Source: Paraglaciecola arctica (GTDB lineage Bacteria; Pseudomonadota; Gammaproteobacteria; Enterobacterales; Alteromonadaceae). Taken from it: DNA of 64,000 bases. Positions 57,180-64,000 of this stretch are shown here, in pieces. How positions within the stretch are numbered: position 1 is the first letter of the stretch; every line of letters begins with the position of its first letter. Below the pieces are notes generated by a model that ran no database searches, was not told where the DNA came from, and was given only the letters and a program-made list of their open reading frames with translations. The DNA lies in assembly GCF_018861065.1 (NCBI RefSeq), contig NZ_JAHKQO010000016.1, forward strand, positions 62,001 to 126,000. Direction: 5' to 3'. The position numbers and the translations under genes were made by a program.

Positions 57180-57632
57180 ATGTTAGAAACAATCAAAGTA
57201 CGCGTTGCTAAGCACACTGATGTGGTTTCCTTGGTGAAGTTTAATCAATTAATGGCATGGGAAACAGAGCAAAAAGAATTGGATCTGGACATTTTGTCTA
57301 AAGGAGTCTCAGCATTAATTTCTGACGAAACCAAAGGGTTTTACTTAGTTGCAGAAAAAAATGAACAAGTAGTGGGTAGTTTAATGGTCACTACAGAGTG
57401 GAGCGATTGGCGAAATGCGGTATTCTGGTGGATTCAAAGTGTATATATTGCTCCAGATTATCGCCGTAAGGGGATTTATGCTCAATTGTATTCTCAGGTC
57501 AAAGTGTTGGCTGAACAACAAAAAGACGTGTGCGGTTTTAGGTTATATGTTGAAAAAGAAAATATTATTGCCCAGAAAACCTATGAATCTTTAGGTATGC
57601 AAGCAAGCCATTATTTAATGTATGAGGAATAA
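57180..57632 (+). CDS. GNAT-family N-acetyltransferase
   Basis: About 150 residues from ATG 57180 (GTG 57171 is an in-frame alternative). GNAT fold with VRVAKHTDVVSLVKFN at the start, VGSLMVTTEWSDWRNAVFWW in the middle, the acetyl-CoA loop VYIAPDYRRKGIYAQLY (about 101-117) and YVEKENIIAQKTYESLGM at the end. It acetylates an unknown amine or protein; close placement after the partner-switching gene (16 bases) suggests co-transcription. Confidence 0.85.
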   Translation: MLETIKVRVAKHTDVVSLVKFNQLMAWETEQKELDLDILSKGVSALISDETKGFYLVAEKNEQVVGSLMVTTEWSDWRNAVFWWIQSVYIAPDYRRKGIYAQLYSQVKVLAEQQKDVCGFRLYVEKENIIAQKTYESLGMQASHYLMYEE

Positions 57633-57641
57633 ATTGATATT

Positions 57642-57656
57642 GAGAATAGTTCTCAA
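57642..57656 (+). promoter_or_regulatory. Fur box upstream of the ferric-iron ABC transporter
   Basis: TGAGAATAGTTCTCA is a near-perfect 7-1-7 dyad matching TGATAAT-N-ATTATCA at 11 of 14 defined positions; flanking ATT and AAT extend it. It lies about 57 bases upstream of the binding-protein gene and supports Fur-mediated iron repression. Confidence 0.7.
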
Positions 57657-57713
57657 TTAGATTAACATCCGGTTTCTATCATTGTTTATGTCTTTTGAAA
57701 GTAGGAATACCTC

Positions 57714-58727
57714 TTGAAAAAAATCATCTCTAGTATGTGTGTTATTGTGTCTTTGCTGTCTCCAGTGGTAATGGCTGAGCAGGTTAATTTGTATTCAGCT
57801 CGTAAAGAAGCCTTGATCAAACCCTTATTGGATACTTTTACTAAGCAAACCGGTATCTCAGTCAATTTAGTGACGGGTAAAGCAGATAATTTGATTACGC
57901 GTTTAAAGAGCGAAGGTAAATATAGTCCCGCGGATCTATTGTTAACTACAGATGTCGGCCGGTTGTATCGCGCTAAACAGCAAGGTTTGACTCAAGAAAT
58001 CTCAGAAACTGAGGTCATTTCTAAATTACCCAATAACTATCGTGATGAGCAGGGACATTGGTTGGGGTTGTCATTACGCGCTCGACCTTTAATGGTTTCG
58101 GTCGACAGAGTTGCGGCGCAATCCATTGCAACAATCGAAGATTTAACCAAGCCTGAATGGAAAGGGCGTATATGTATTCGCAGCTCTAACAATATTTACA
58201 ATCAATCTATGGTGGCTTCATTAATTGCGCAGCTAGGTGAATCTGCCACTGAGGAATGGGTGAATGGTCTTGTTAAGAACTTTGCGCGCCCTCCTCAAGG
58301 TGGAGACAGAGATCAAATTAAAGGTGTTGCCTCTGGCTTATGTGATGTGGCTATTGCTAATACGTATTATCTTGCGGGAATGTTGAGTTCTGAAGATGAA
58401 ACAACAAAACAACAAGCCCAAAAAGTTAAAGTCGTTTGGCCAAATCAAGAGGGCAGAGGTGCACATATCAATATATCTGGTGTTGCACTGGCAAAAAATG
58501 CTCCTAACAAAGCCGCCGCACTTAAGTTAATTGATTTTTTACTCAGTAACGAATCGCAATTGTGGTATGCAAAAACTAACCATGAATATCCTGTTTTAGC
58601 CGGTATTCCTTACAGTGATATCCTGCAATCCTTTGGTGCATTTGAAACAGAACAGGTACCCTTGGGTAAACTCGGAGAATTAAATTCAGCCGCGGTTCAG
58701 ATGATGGATCGCGCTGGGTGGAAGTAA
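57714..58727 (+). CDS. Ferric-iron ABC transporter substrate-binding protein
   Basis: 337 residues starting at TTG 57714, with AGGAA 8 bases upstream and a clean signal peptide (SMCVIVSLLSPVVMA, cleavage near 21/22). The mature part begins QVNLYSARKEALIKPLLDTF and carries tyrosines typical of FbpA/FutA iron ligands (NTYYLAGML). It binds Fe(III) in the periplasm and delivers it to the permease encoded next. A Fur-box-like dyad precedes the gene. No in-frame ATG would keep the signal peptide, so the TTG start is likely real. Confidence 0.9.
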   Translation: MKKIISSMCVIVSLLSPVVMAEQVNLYSARKEALIKPLLDTFTKQTGISVNLVTGKADNLITRLKSEGKYSPADLLLTTDVGRLYRAKQQGLTQEISETEVISKLPNNYRDEQGHWLGLSLRARPLMVSVDRVAAQSIATIEDLTKPEWKGRICIRSSNNIYNQSMVASLIAQLGESATEEWVNGLVKNFARPPQGGDRDQIKGVASGLCDVAIANTYYLAGMLSSEDETTKQQAQKVKVVWPNQEGRGAHINISGVALAKNAPNKAAALKLIDFLLSNESQLWYAKTNHEYPVLAGIPYSDILQSFGAFETEQVPLGKLGELNSAAVQMMDRAGWK

Positions 58728-58770
58728 ATTCGACGGGGTATTCCCTAGTTAAACTAAATTAAGATTGTGT

Positions 58771-60435
58771 ATGAAACAAATTAACTGGCCATTTGGCCGG
58801 TTCAATGTTTGGTTAATCGGTATAACACTAGGCTGCTTTATTCTTGCCGCCCCTACAGGCCTTGTGTTTGTTAGCGTGTTTTTTCCTCAAACTGAAATCT
58901 GGCAGCATCTCTATTCAACTGTGTTAGCAGACTATATTGTCAATTCTCTTATTTTGGCTTTTGGTGTTGGATTAATAGTCATAGTGATAGGGACTGTTTT
59001 AGCATGGTGTATCGCGAGGTACGAGTTTACCGGACGCAAACAATTGCAATGGTTGGTTCTTTTACCAATGGCGATGCCAGCCTACATTATCGCCTATACC
59101 TATACAGGTTTGTTGGACTTTGCAGGCCCAATACAAACGTTGTTAAGAGAAACATTTGACTGGCGATATGGAGATTACTATTTTCCAGATATTCGTTCGT
59201 TGTCAGGGGCGATCGTTATGTTGTCTTTGGTTTTGTATCCCTATGTTTATATGTTAGCTAGAACGGCATTTAGCGAACAACCTGCCAGCCTCGAAGATGT
59301 GTCGAGAAGTTTAGGTGTCTCCTCGAGAAAATATCTGTTTAAGGTTGTGCTACCTTTGGCTCGCCCTGCTATTTTGATGGGAGCTGCGTTAGCCATGATG
59401 GAAGCCTTTGCTGACTACGGCACAGTGCAATATTTTGGCTTAAGCACTTTTACTACCGGTATTTTTAGAACTTGGTTTGGTTTAGGAAATGGTCTTGCGG
59501 CTGCGCAACTGGCCGCACTATTAACCAGCTTTGTGGTGCTGTTATTGATTTTGGAATTTCTATCAAGGCGTAAAATTCGTTATTATTTTCAAGGCCAAAA
59601 AACACAACAAGCAAAAAGAATAAGGTTAACAGGTAGTAAAGCTTTCTGGGTGCCGTTTATTTGTATGTTACCGGTATTCTTGGGATTCATATGTCCAGTT
59701 TTACAGTTGTTTATCTGGGCTTCAAAAACCTACTCACAACAGTTAAGTAGTGATTTTGGCTTATTGTTGTGGAATAGTTTTTACTTGGCCGCCATTGCTG
59801 CTTTTACAGCGGTAGCTTTAGCCTTATTTTTTGCATACGGAAAACGTCTCAATCCAATCAAGTCGATTCGAACGTTGGTAGGTGTGGTTAATCTTGGTTA
59901 TGCGATTCCAGGTACCGTTCTCGCCATAGGGGCGATGATTTCGCTAAGTTGGCTCGACATAAAACTTAATGGATTGACTGAAAGTTGGTTTGACTTAAGC
60001 GTAGGCTTAGTGTTTTCAGGTTCATTGTTTGCGTTGATTTTGGTTTATAGTAGTCGATTTTTAGCTGTAGCTATGCATAACGTTGACACTGGGTTGGCGC
60101 GAGTGAAACCCAGTATGGATGACGCTGCGCGATCGTTAGGATATCAGCCGCTTCAAATTCTTAGAAAAATTCATCTGCCTCTGATGAAAACCAGTGTGTT
60201 AAGTGCGCTGCTATTAGTTTTTGTCGATGTATTGAAAGAACTACCAGCCACCTTGATCTTAAGGCCGTTTAATTTTAACACTCTAGCGGTTAAAACATTT
60301 GAATTAGCTTCAGATGAAAGATTAATGGACGCAGCCTTGCCCGCTTTGGCCATTGTTTGCGTGGGTATCTTGCCGGTTATTTTGCTGACTCTATTAATCG
60401 ATAAGCCTACCCAAATTACCACCCAAATCAAATAA
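58771..60435 (+). CDS. Ferric-iron ABC transporter permease
   Basis: About 554 residues from ATG 58771. Two fused permease halves with about 12 membrane segments, each with a binding-protein-dependent transport motif: EDVSRSLGVSSRKYLFKVVLP (about 174-194) and DAARSLGYQPLQILRKIHLPL (about 451-471). The FbpB type has this double-length layout. It forms the channel of the iron importer. The ATP-binding subunit follows by 7 bases. Confidence 0.92.
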   Translation: MKQINWPFGRFNVWLIGITLGCFILAAPTGLVFVSVFFPQTEIWQHLYSTVLADYIVNSLILAFGVGLIVIVIGTVLAWCIARYEFTGRKQLQWLVLLPMAMPAYIIAYTYTGLLDFAGPIQTLLRETFDWRYGDYYFPDIRSLSGAIVMLSLVLYPYVYMLARTAFSEQPASLEDVSRSLGVSSRKYLFKVVLPLARPAILMGAALAMMEAFADYGTVQYFGLSTFTTGIFRTWFGLGNGLAAAQLAALLTSFVVLLLILEFLSRRKIRYYFQGQKTQQAKRIRLTGSKAFWVPFICMLPVFLGFICPVLQLFIWASKTYSQQLSSDFGLLLWNSFYLAAIAAFTAVALALFFAYGKRLNPIKSIRTLVGVVNLGYAIPGTVLAIGAMISLSWLDIKLNGLTESWFDLSVGLVFSGSLFALILVYSSRFLAVAMHNVDTGLARVKPSMDDAARSLGYQPLQILRKIHLPLMKTSVLSALLLVFVDVLKELPATLILRPFNFNTLAVKTFELASDERLMDAALPALAIVCVGILPVILLTLLIDKPTQITTQIK

Positions 60436-60442
60436 GGTAACC

Positions 60443-61498
60443 ATGTTAAGTCTCAAAAATGTAACTGTTAGTTACCAAAATGTGAAAGCTGCACATGATG
60501 TGACTTTTGAATTATCAAGCGGGCAAATAGGGTGTTTATTAGGCCCATCTGGTTGTGGTAAAACTTCCGTTTTACGAGCGATAGCAGGTTTCGAAAGGTT
60601 AACAGACGGAACAATAAGGTTACGTGAACAGTTAGTTTCCGATAAAAACAATCACATAGAACCTGAAAAACGCCACGTTTCAGTTGTGTTTCAAGACTAT
60701 GCTTTGTTCCCTCATCTAAGTGTTGCGCAAAATATCGCTTTTGGTTTACACCAGCAAAATAGTGCACAAAAACACCAGCGAGTCACAGAATTGTTGGAGT
60801 TAATCGGGTTGTCAGGCTATGGCAGTCGATATCCTCACGCGTTGTCAGGTGGTCAACAACAGCGCGTTGCTCTGGCTCGGGCAATGGCCGCCAAACCTGA
60901 TTTATTGTTGTTGGACGAGCCTTTTTCTAGTTTGGACGCGGAATTAAGAGATGAGCTAGCGAAACAATTACGGACTATTTTGAAACACGAAAAAACCACC
61001 GCTGTGATGGTAACCCACGATCAACATGAAGCCTTTGCGATGGCTGACGTGATCGGTGTCATGAACAAAGGCCGCTTACTACAGTGGTCTGATGCTTACG
61101 TACTCTATCATCGACCAAAGAGTCGCTTTGTGGCCTCCTTTGTTGGAGATGGTGTGTTTTTGCCTGCAACTGTAGATAACAACATTAAGTTAAACAGTGG
61201 TTTAGGGGTTTTTACTCTTGAGCCAGATAGCGGTTTTATACAAGGTGATAAAGTTGTATTTTTGATACGCCCAGACGATATCATCCATGACGATAAAAGT
61301 GAGACTTTAGCAAAAGTAATCGATAGGTCGTTCCAAGGTTCACACATCTTGTATCAATTGGAATTACAGCAGGTTGGACATGCCAAGGTACTGTGCTTGG
61401 CACCGAGTCATCATGATCATCAGTTGAATGAATTGATAGGCATTCGCTTAGACCTAGAACATATGATTGTGTTCGCAGATAACGATGACAGTATATGA
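60443..61498 (+). CDS. Ferric-iron ABC transporter ATP-binding protein
   Basis: 351 residues. Walker A GPSGCGKTS (about 34-42), Q-loop VVFQDYALFPHLS (about 77-89), signature ALSGGQQQRVALARAM (about 133-148), Walker B LLLLDEPFSSLDAELRDEL and switch His in VMVTHDQHEA. A C-terminal TOBE-like regulatory domain follows. It energises the Fe(III) importer. Its stop overlaps the ATG of the next gene by 4 bases. Confidence 0.93.
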   Translation: MLSLKNVTVSYQNVKAAHDVTFELSSGQIGCLLGPSGCGKTSVLRAIAGFERLTDGTIRLREQLVSDKNNHIEPEKRHVSVVFQDYALFPHLSVAQNIAFGLHQQNSAQKHQRVTELLELIGLSGYGSRYPHALSGGQQQRVALARAMAAKPDLLLLDEPFSSLDAELRDELAKQLRTILKHEKTTAVMVTHDQHEAFAMADVIGVMNKGRLLQWSDAYVLYHRPKSRFVASFVGDGVFLPATVDNNIKLNSGLGVFTLEPDSGFIQGDKVVFLIRPDDIIHDDKSETLAKVIDRSFQGSHILYQLELQQVGHAKVLCLAPSHHDHQLNELIGIRLDLEHMIVFADNDDSI

Positions 61499-62511
61499 AA
61501 ATTGCTATTGTAGGAGCGGGAATAACGGGGTGTTTATTGGCTGATTTTCTTGATACTGATAACTTTGAAGTCAGTATTTTCGAAAAGTCTCGTGGCTGTG
61601 GAGGCCGAGCCAGTACCAAACAAACCGATTTTGGTCAGTGTGATATTGGTGCCACTGTTGTGCCTGTAAAAACCGTCGAATTTGCACAATTTATGCGACA
61701 ACTTTGTCATCAGAATATTGTGAGCCAATGGCCACAAACTATAGCTATTACCCATCAAAATAATGGTGTTAAGACTCCACTAGAAATATTTGAAAGTGAT
61801 AGAGAGTATTACGTTTTTAATCAAAAAATGAATGCTGCATGTCGCCACTGGGCTAAAAAGGCACAATTGCACACAAACAGTTTAATTGACCAAGTGCGAT
61901 ATCATCAGGACAAAGGATGGCAATTAAAAATAAACGGTGTATGGCAGGCTGAGCGATTTGATAAATTAGTAATAACCGCACCATGGCCACAAAGCCAAAC
62001 AATAATTGAGCAATCTGAAGTCTCATTGGCGCTACCAACCTTTTCACAAACTTGGTCAAGTTGTTGGTCGATTGCAGTAAAGCTAGACCGAGTAGTTACC
62101 TCAGCAGTTGATTTAGTCTATCTAAAAGGCCACTCTATTCAGACTTTAGTGCGAGATTCTAGTAAACCACAACGACCTGAAGTTACCACCACACAACAAA
62201 ACGAAATATGGGTAGCCCAACTCGCTAACGAATTGTCAGATGACTTAGGTTCTCAATGTATGAATGAGGCGATTTCTATTGCAACCAAGGAGCTTTGTGA
62301 GTTGTTTGGATTATCTAATCAGTCAGTGACAGATACCTACGCGCACTATTGGCGATATGCCAGACCCAGTGCCGGGCAAAAACCTTTAGGCATTTTGTCC
62401 AACCATGAAAATGGAATATATCTTGGTGGTGACTGGAGTTTTGGTTCTTCCATAGAGTCAGCCTATGAAGGGGCAAGGGCACTCGTGCAATTAATTAAAA
62501 CGGGAGTGTAA
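61495..62511 (+). CDS. Renalase-like FAD/NAD(P)-dependent oxidoreductase
   Basis: 338 residues. N-terminal FAD fold MKIAIVGAGITGCLLADFL and the family motif EKSRGCGGRASTKQ (about 31-44), with a C-terminal LGGDWSFGSSIESAYEGARAL FAD-binding segment. Bacterial renalases oxidise the off-pathway dihydro forms of NAD(P)H; this could be one. Overlapping start with the ABC ATPase gene points to co-transcription with the iron operon, but I see no direct link to iron. Confidence 0.75.
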   Translation: MKIAIVGAGITGCLLADFLDTDNFEVSIFEKSRGCGGRASTKQTDFGQCDIGATVVPVKTVEFAQFMRQLCHQNIVSQWPQTIAITHQNNGVKTPLEIFESDREYYVFNQKMNAACRHWAKKAQLHTNSLIDQVRYHQDKGWQLKINGVWQAERFDKLVITAPWPQSQTIIEQSEVSLALPTFSQTWSSCWSIAVKLDRVVTSAVDLVYLKGHSIQTLVRDSSKPQRPEVTTTQQNEIWVAQLANELSDDLGSQCMNEAISIATKELCELFGLSNQSVTDTYAHYWRYARPSAGQKPLGILSNHENGIYLGGDWSFGSSIESAYEGARALVQLIKTGV

Positions 62512-62517
62512 TATATA

Positions 62518-62958
62518 ATGATTTCCAATATTCAAGAATGGTTTAAGAGTCATATAAACGCAGGTCAAAGTAACAGCCAACACACAATTGAATTGGCCAC
62601 GGCGGTATTGCTATATGAAGTGATGCGGGCAGATAATGACCTTGATCAGTTGGAACAGGATAATTATCGTACCCAGCTTAATAATCTATTTTCTTTGACC
62701 GCAGACGAACTGGAAACACTGTGCCAAATGAGTCAATCACAGGCAGATGAATCAACTGATTTTCAGCAGTTTACTAGTGTTATCAATGATCTATATGGAC
62801 TCGAAGAAAAAAGGGCGGTACTTGATTCATTATGGTCTATTGCCTACGCTGACCATGAACTCAGTCCAGATGAAGAATACACAATCAGAAAGATAGCTGA
62901 TTTATTGTACATTCCTCATAGCCAATATATTCAAAGTAAGTTGTCAATCAAACCCTAA
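62518..62958 (+). CDS. TerB-family protein
   Basis: 146 residues. The TerB-like domain (ELATAVLLYEVMRADNDLDQ, then WSIAYADHELSPDEEYTIRK, then LLYIPHSQYIQSK) is predicted helical with acidic patches that may bind metal ions. The name comes from tellurite resistance, but single TerB proteins are common and mostly uncharacterised. It follows the renalase-like gene by 6 bases. Confidence 0.78.
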   Translation: MISNIQEWFKSHINAGQSNSQHTIELATAVLLYEVMRADNDLDQLEQDNYRTQLNNLFSLTADELETLCQMSQSQADESTDFQQFTSVINDLYGLEEKRAVLDSLWSIAYADHELSPDEEYTIRKIADLLYIPHSQYIQSKLSIKP

Positions 62959-63440
62959 CTTTTGGCTATTGTTATAGTCACTATCTGTCTATTCTTTGAG
63001 TGGTGTTTCAAATAATAGACATGTTAACTGTATGATTTAACATACATAAATAGTCTTGGTATTATCAGTGTCGCAAAAAAGGTACGATTAAGTTTGGTTT
63101 TAGATACTTATTGTATTTGTGATTCTCTATAATCGATGTAACTACATGATAAATATATGAAAATAATTTGTGGCACGAACAATGTAATGCTTCCTTTAGT
63201 AATCACGTTCCACTTGACTGGTTCCTCGAGTGTAATTTACGGACATTGAATGTGGTGAAGGATGGAAGTGCATGCTATTGGTTGGTTGTAATGGCGTTTG
63301 CAGCTAACAGTACTTTTATCCTTAATGCGGACATTCTTTCGCGTTATTTTTTTGGCATGGATGCCTTGTTTTAATTGGATTTGGTAGCGGTTTGTAGATA
63401 TATCGAATCTCGTTTTACATTAGCAGAGGATGGTAATGAC
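62959..63440. other. Gene-free stretch before the EF-hand gene
   Basis: 482 bases. Weak open frames occur (one at 63168-63374 begins with TTG) but none has a ribosome-binding site or recognised sequence. The EF-hand gene's ribosome-binding site GAGG is near 63426-63430. Confidence 0.45.
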
Positions 63441-63725
63441 ATGAGAAAAGGCAATTATTTCATTTCTTTCGTGGTTCTATTTACGACGGTACAAATGTTT
63501 ATTACGGTTTCAGCAGTGGCTGACGGTGAATTAATAAAAAAGCTGGATTTGGATAAGGATGGGCAAATTACAATTAAAGAAGCGGTAGCGAACCCCGCAG
63601 TACTCGCCTCGTTTGGAAAAATTGATACGGATGGCGATGGAAAAATTAGTTCCCTCGAGTTGGCGAATACCAAAGTTAACTTGGTAAAAGACAAAAATAC
63701 CGATAAACCTGAAGAACGGATATAG
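63441..63725 (+). CDS. Secreted EF-hand protein
   Basis: 94 residues from ATG 63441, with GAGG upstream. Signal peptide (NYFISFVVLFTTVQMFITVS, cleavage near VSAVA). Two canonical EF-hand loops follow: DLDKDGQITIKEA and DTDGDGKISSLEL, each with Asp/Asn at positions 1, 3, 5 and Glu at 12. It should bind calcium in the periplasm or be exported. The C-terminus is charged. A terminator follows immediately. Confidence 0.85.
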   Translation: MRKGNYFISFVVLFTTVQMFITVSAVADGELIKKLDLDKDGQITIKEAVANPAVLASFGKIDTDGDGKISSLELANTKVNLVKDKNTDKPEERI

Positions 63726-63738
63726 AAAATATAGTGAG

Positions 63739-63768
63739 AAAAGATCGACTTGTTCGGTCTTTTTTTAT
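63739..63768 (+). terminator. Rho-independent terminator after the EF-hand gene
   Basis: AAAAGATCGA pairs with TCGGTCTTTT (one wobble) with a short loop, followed by more T residues. Confidence 0.75.
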
Positions 63769-63812
63769 TATGCTGACAACTCGATAAAATGAAAAAATTA
63801 ATGGGAGTTGCC

Positions 63813-64000
63813 ATGCAACTAGGCTCATTACGACAACTAACGTTGGTTAGTTTTGTCGTTGTTCTTGTGCCCTTGGCGCTATTGGTTGGCTACAGCCAAA
63901 TTAAGTTAAGTGAAATTGCGCAAATTGCCACAAACGAAGCCCAATACTCTGTTAATACCGTCAGGCAAGTGAGTAAGATGGAAGGGTTGTCGGTAGATAT
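63813..64000 (+). CDS. Sensor histidine kinase, GlrK/QseE-like, 5' part only
   Basis: The first 62 codons are present; the window ends inside the gene. ATG 63813 has GGGAG 5 bases upstream; in-frame ATGs at 63801 and 63789 are less well placed. The start, a short cytoplasmic segment SLRQLTLVSF followed by the hydrophobic VVVLVPLALLVGYSQI, resembles the N-terminus of GlrK (QseE), a membrane histidine kinase, including the conserved LRQL. Identification is tentative because no kinase domain is visible. Confidence 0.5.
   Translation, partial: MQLGSLRQLTLVSFVVVLVPLALLVGYSQIKLSEIAQIATNEAQYSVNTVRQVSKMEGLSVD

Noticed and set aside
63168-63374. 68-codon open frame before the EF-hand gene
   Set aside because: TTG start, no ribosome-binding site, composition unlike neighbouring genes.

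Overview
The window looks like chromosomal DNA of a marine gammaproteobacterium of the order Alteromonadales, most like Glaciecola/Paraglaciecola/Alteromonas. This rests on the moderately AT-rich composition, the housekeeping blocks (rpsP-rimM-trmD-rplS, and aroF-tyrA convergent with pheA), two large TonB-dependent receptors beside catabolic genes, and clear protein-level resemblance to gammaproteobacterial families. The genus is an inference. I see no rRNA or tRNA gene, prophage, insertion sequence or CRISPR array.

Layout. 1-1030: a frameshifted remnant of a calcineurin-like phosphoesterase, then a secreted Sel1-type protein. 1.3-24.4 kb: an aromatic (lignin-monomer) catabolic island. It holds a ferredoxin reductase/[2Fe-2S] ferredoxin/cupin group, two divergent short-chain dehydrogenases (one like coniferyl-alcohol dehydrogenase), a tightly coupled ligA-ligB-ligI-ligC operon ending in an nrtS-like gene, a dienelactone hydrolase, a LysR regulator with two DNA-binding domains, a glutathione transferase, a second LysR, a TonB-dependent receptor, and a second lig operon (4-oxalomesaconate tautomerase, ligK-type aldolase, small unknown protein, TauE/SafE permease, ligJ hydratase, aldehyde dehydrogenase) with an MFS transporter. 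Together these encode the whole protocatechuate 4,5-cleavage route from protocatechuate to pyruvate and oxaloacetate. The upstream demethylase and oxygenase steps are not in the window.

24.8-28.5 kb: small unknown proteins and the ribosomal rpsP-rimM-trmD-rplS operon with a clear terminator. 28.6-41.8 kb: a complete reductive pyrimidine-degradation locus on the minus strand (PreT, PreA, omega-aminotransferase, malonate/methylmalonate-semialdehyde dehydrogenase, beta-ureidopropionase, NCS1 permease, dihydropyrimidinase), preceded by a TonB-dependent receptor and a LysR regulator. A 15-bp sequence containing a palindrome occurs upstream of both the receptor and the LysR gene.

42-64 kb: housekeeping and signalling. 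This part holds Mrp/ApbC, a DUF2279-type protein, a fatty acid hydroxylase-family membrane enzyme, a VOC protein, a ferredoxin, a COG2509-type flavoprotein, RlmF, an acetyltransferase, aroF-tyrA (with a TyrR-like box) facing pheA across a (AAAATAG)10 microsatellite and a bidirectional terminator, a double-receiver response regulator with a degenerate first receiver, a YciH/SUI1 protein, a partner-switching pair (STAS protein plus REC-PP2C-HATPase), a GNAT protein, a Fur-box-preceded ferric-iron ABC transporter, a renalase-like flavoprotein, a TerB-like protein, an EF-hand protein, and the start of a GlrK-like sensor kinase cut by the window end.

All functional assignments come from reading motifs and recalled family sequences. 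No search or computation was run.
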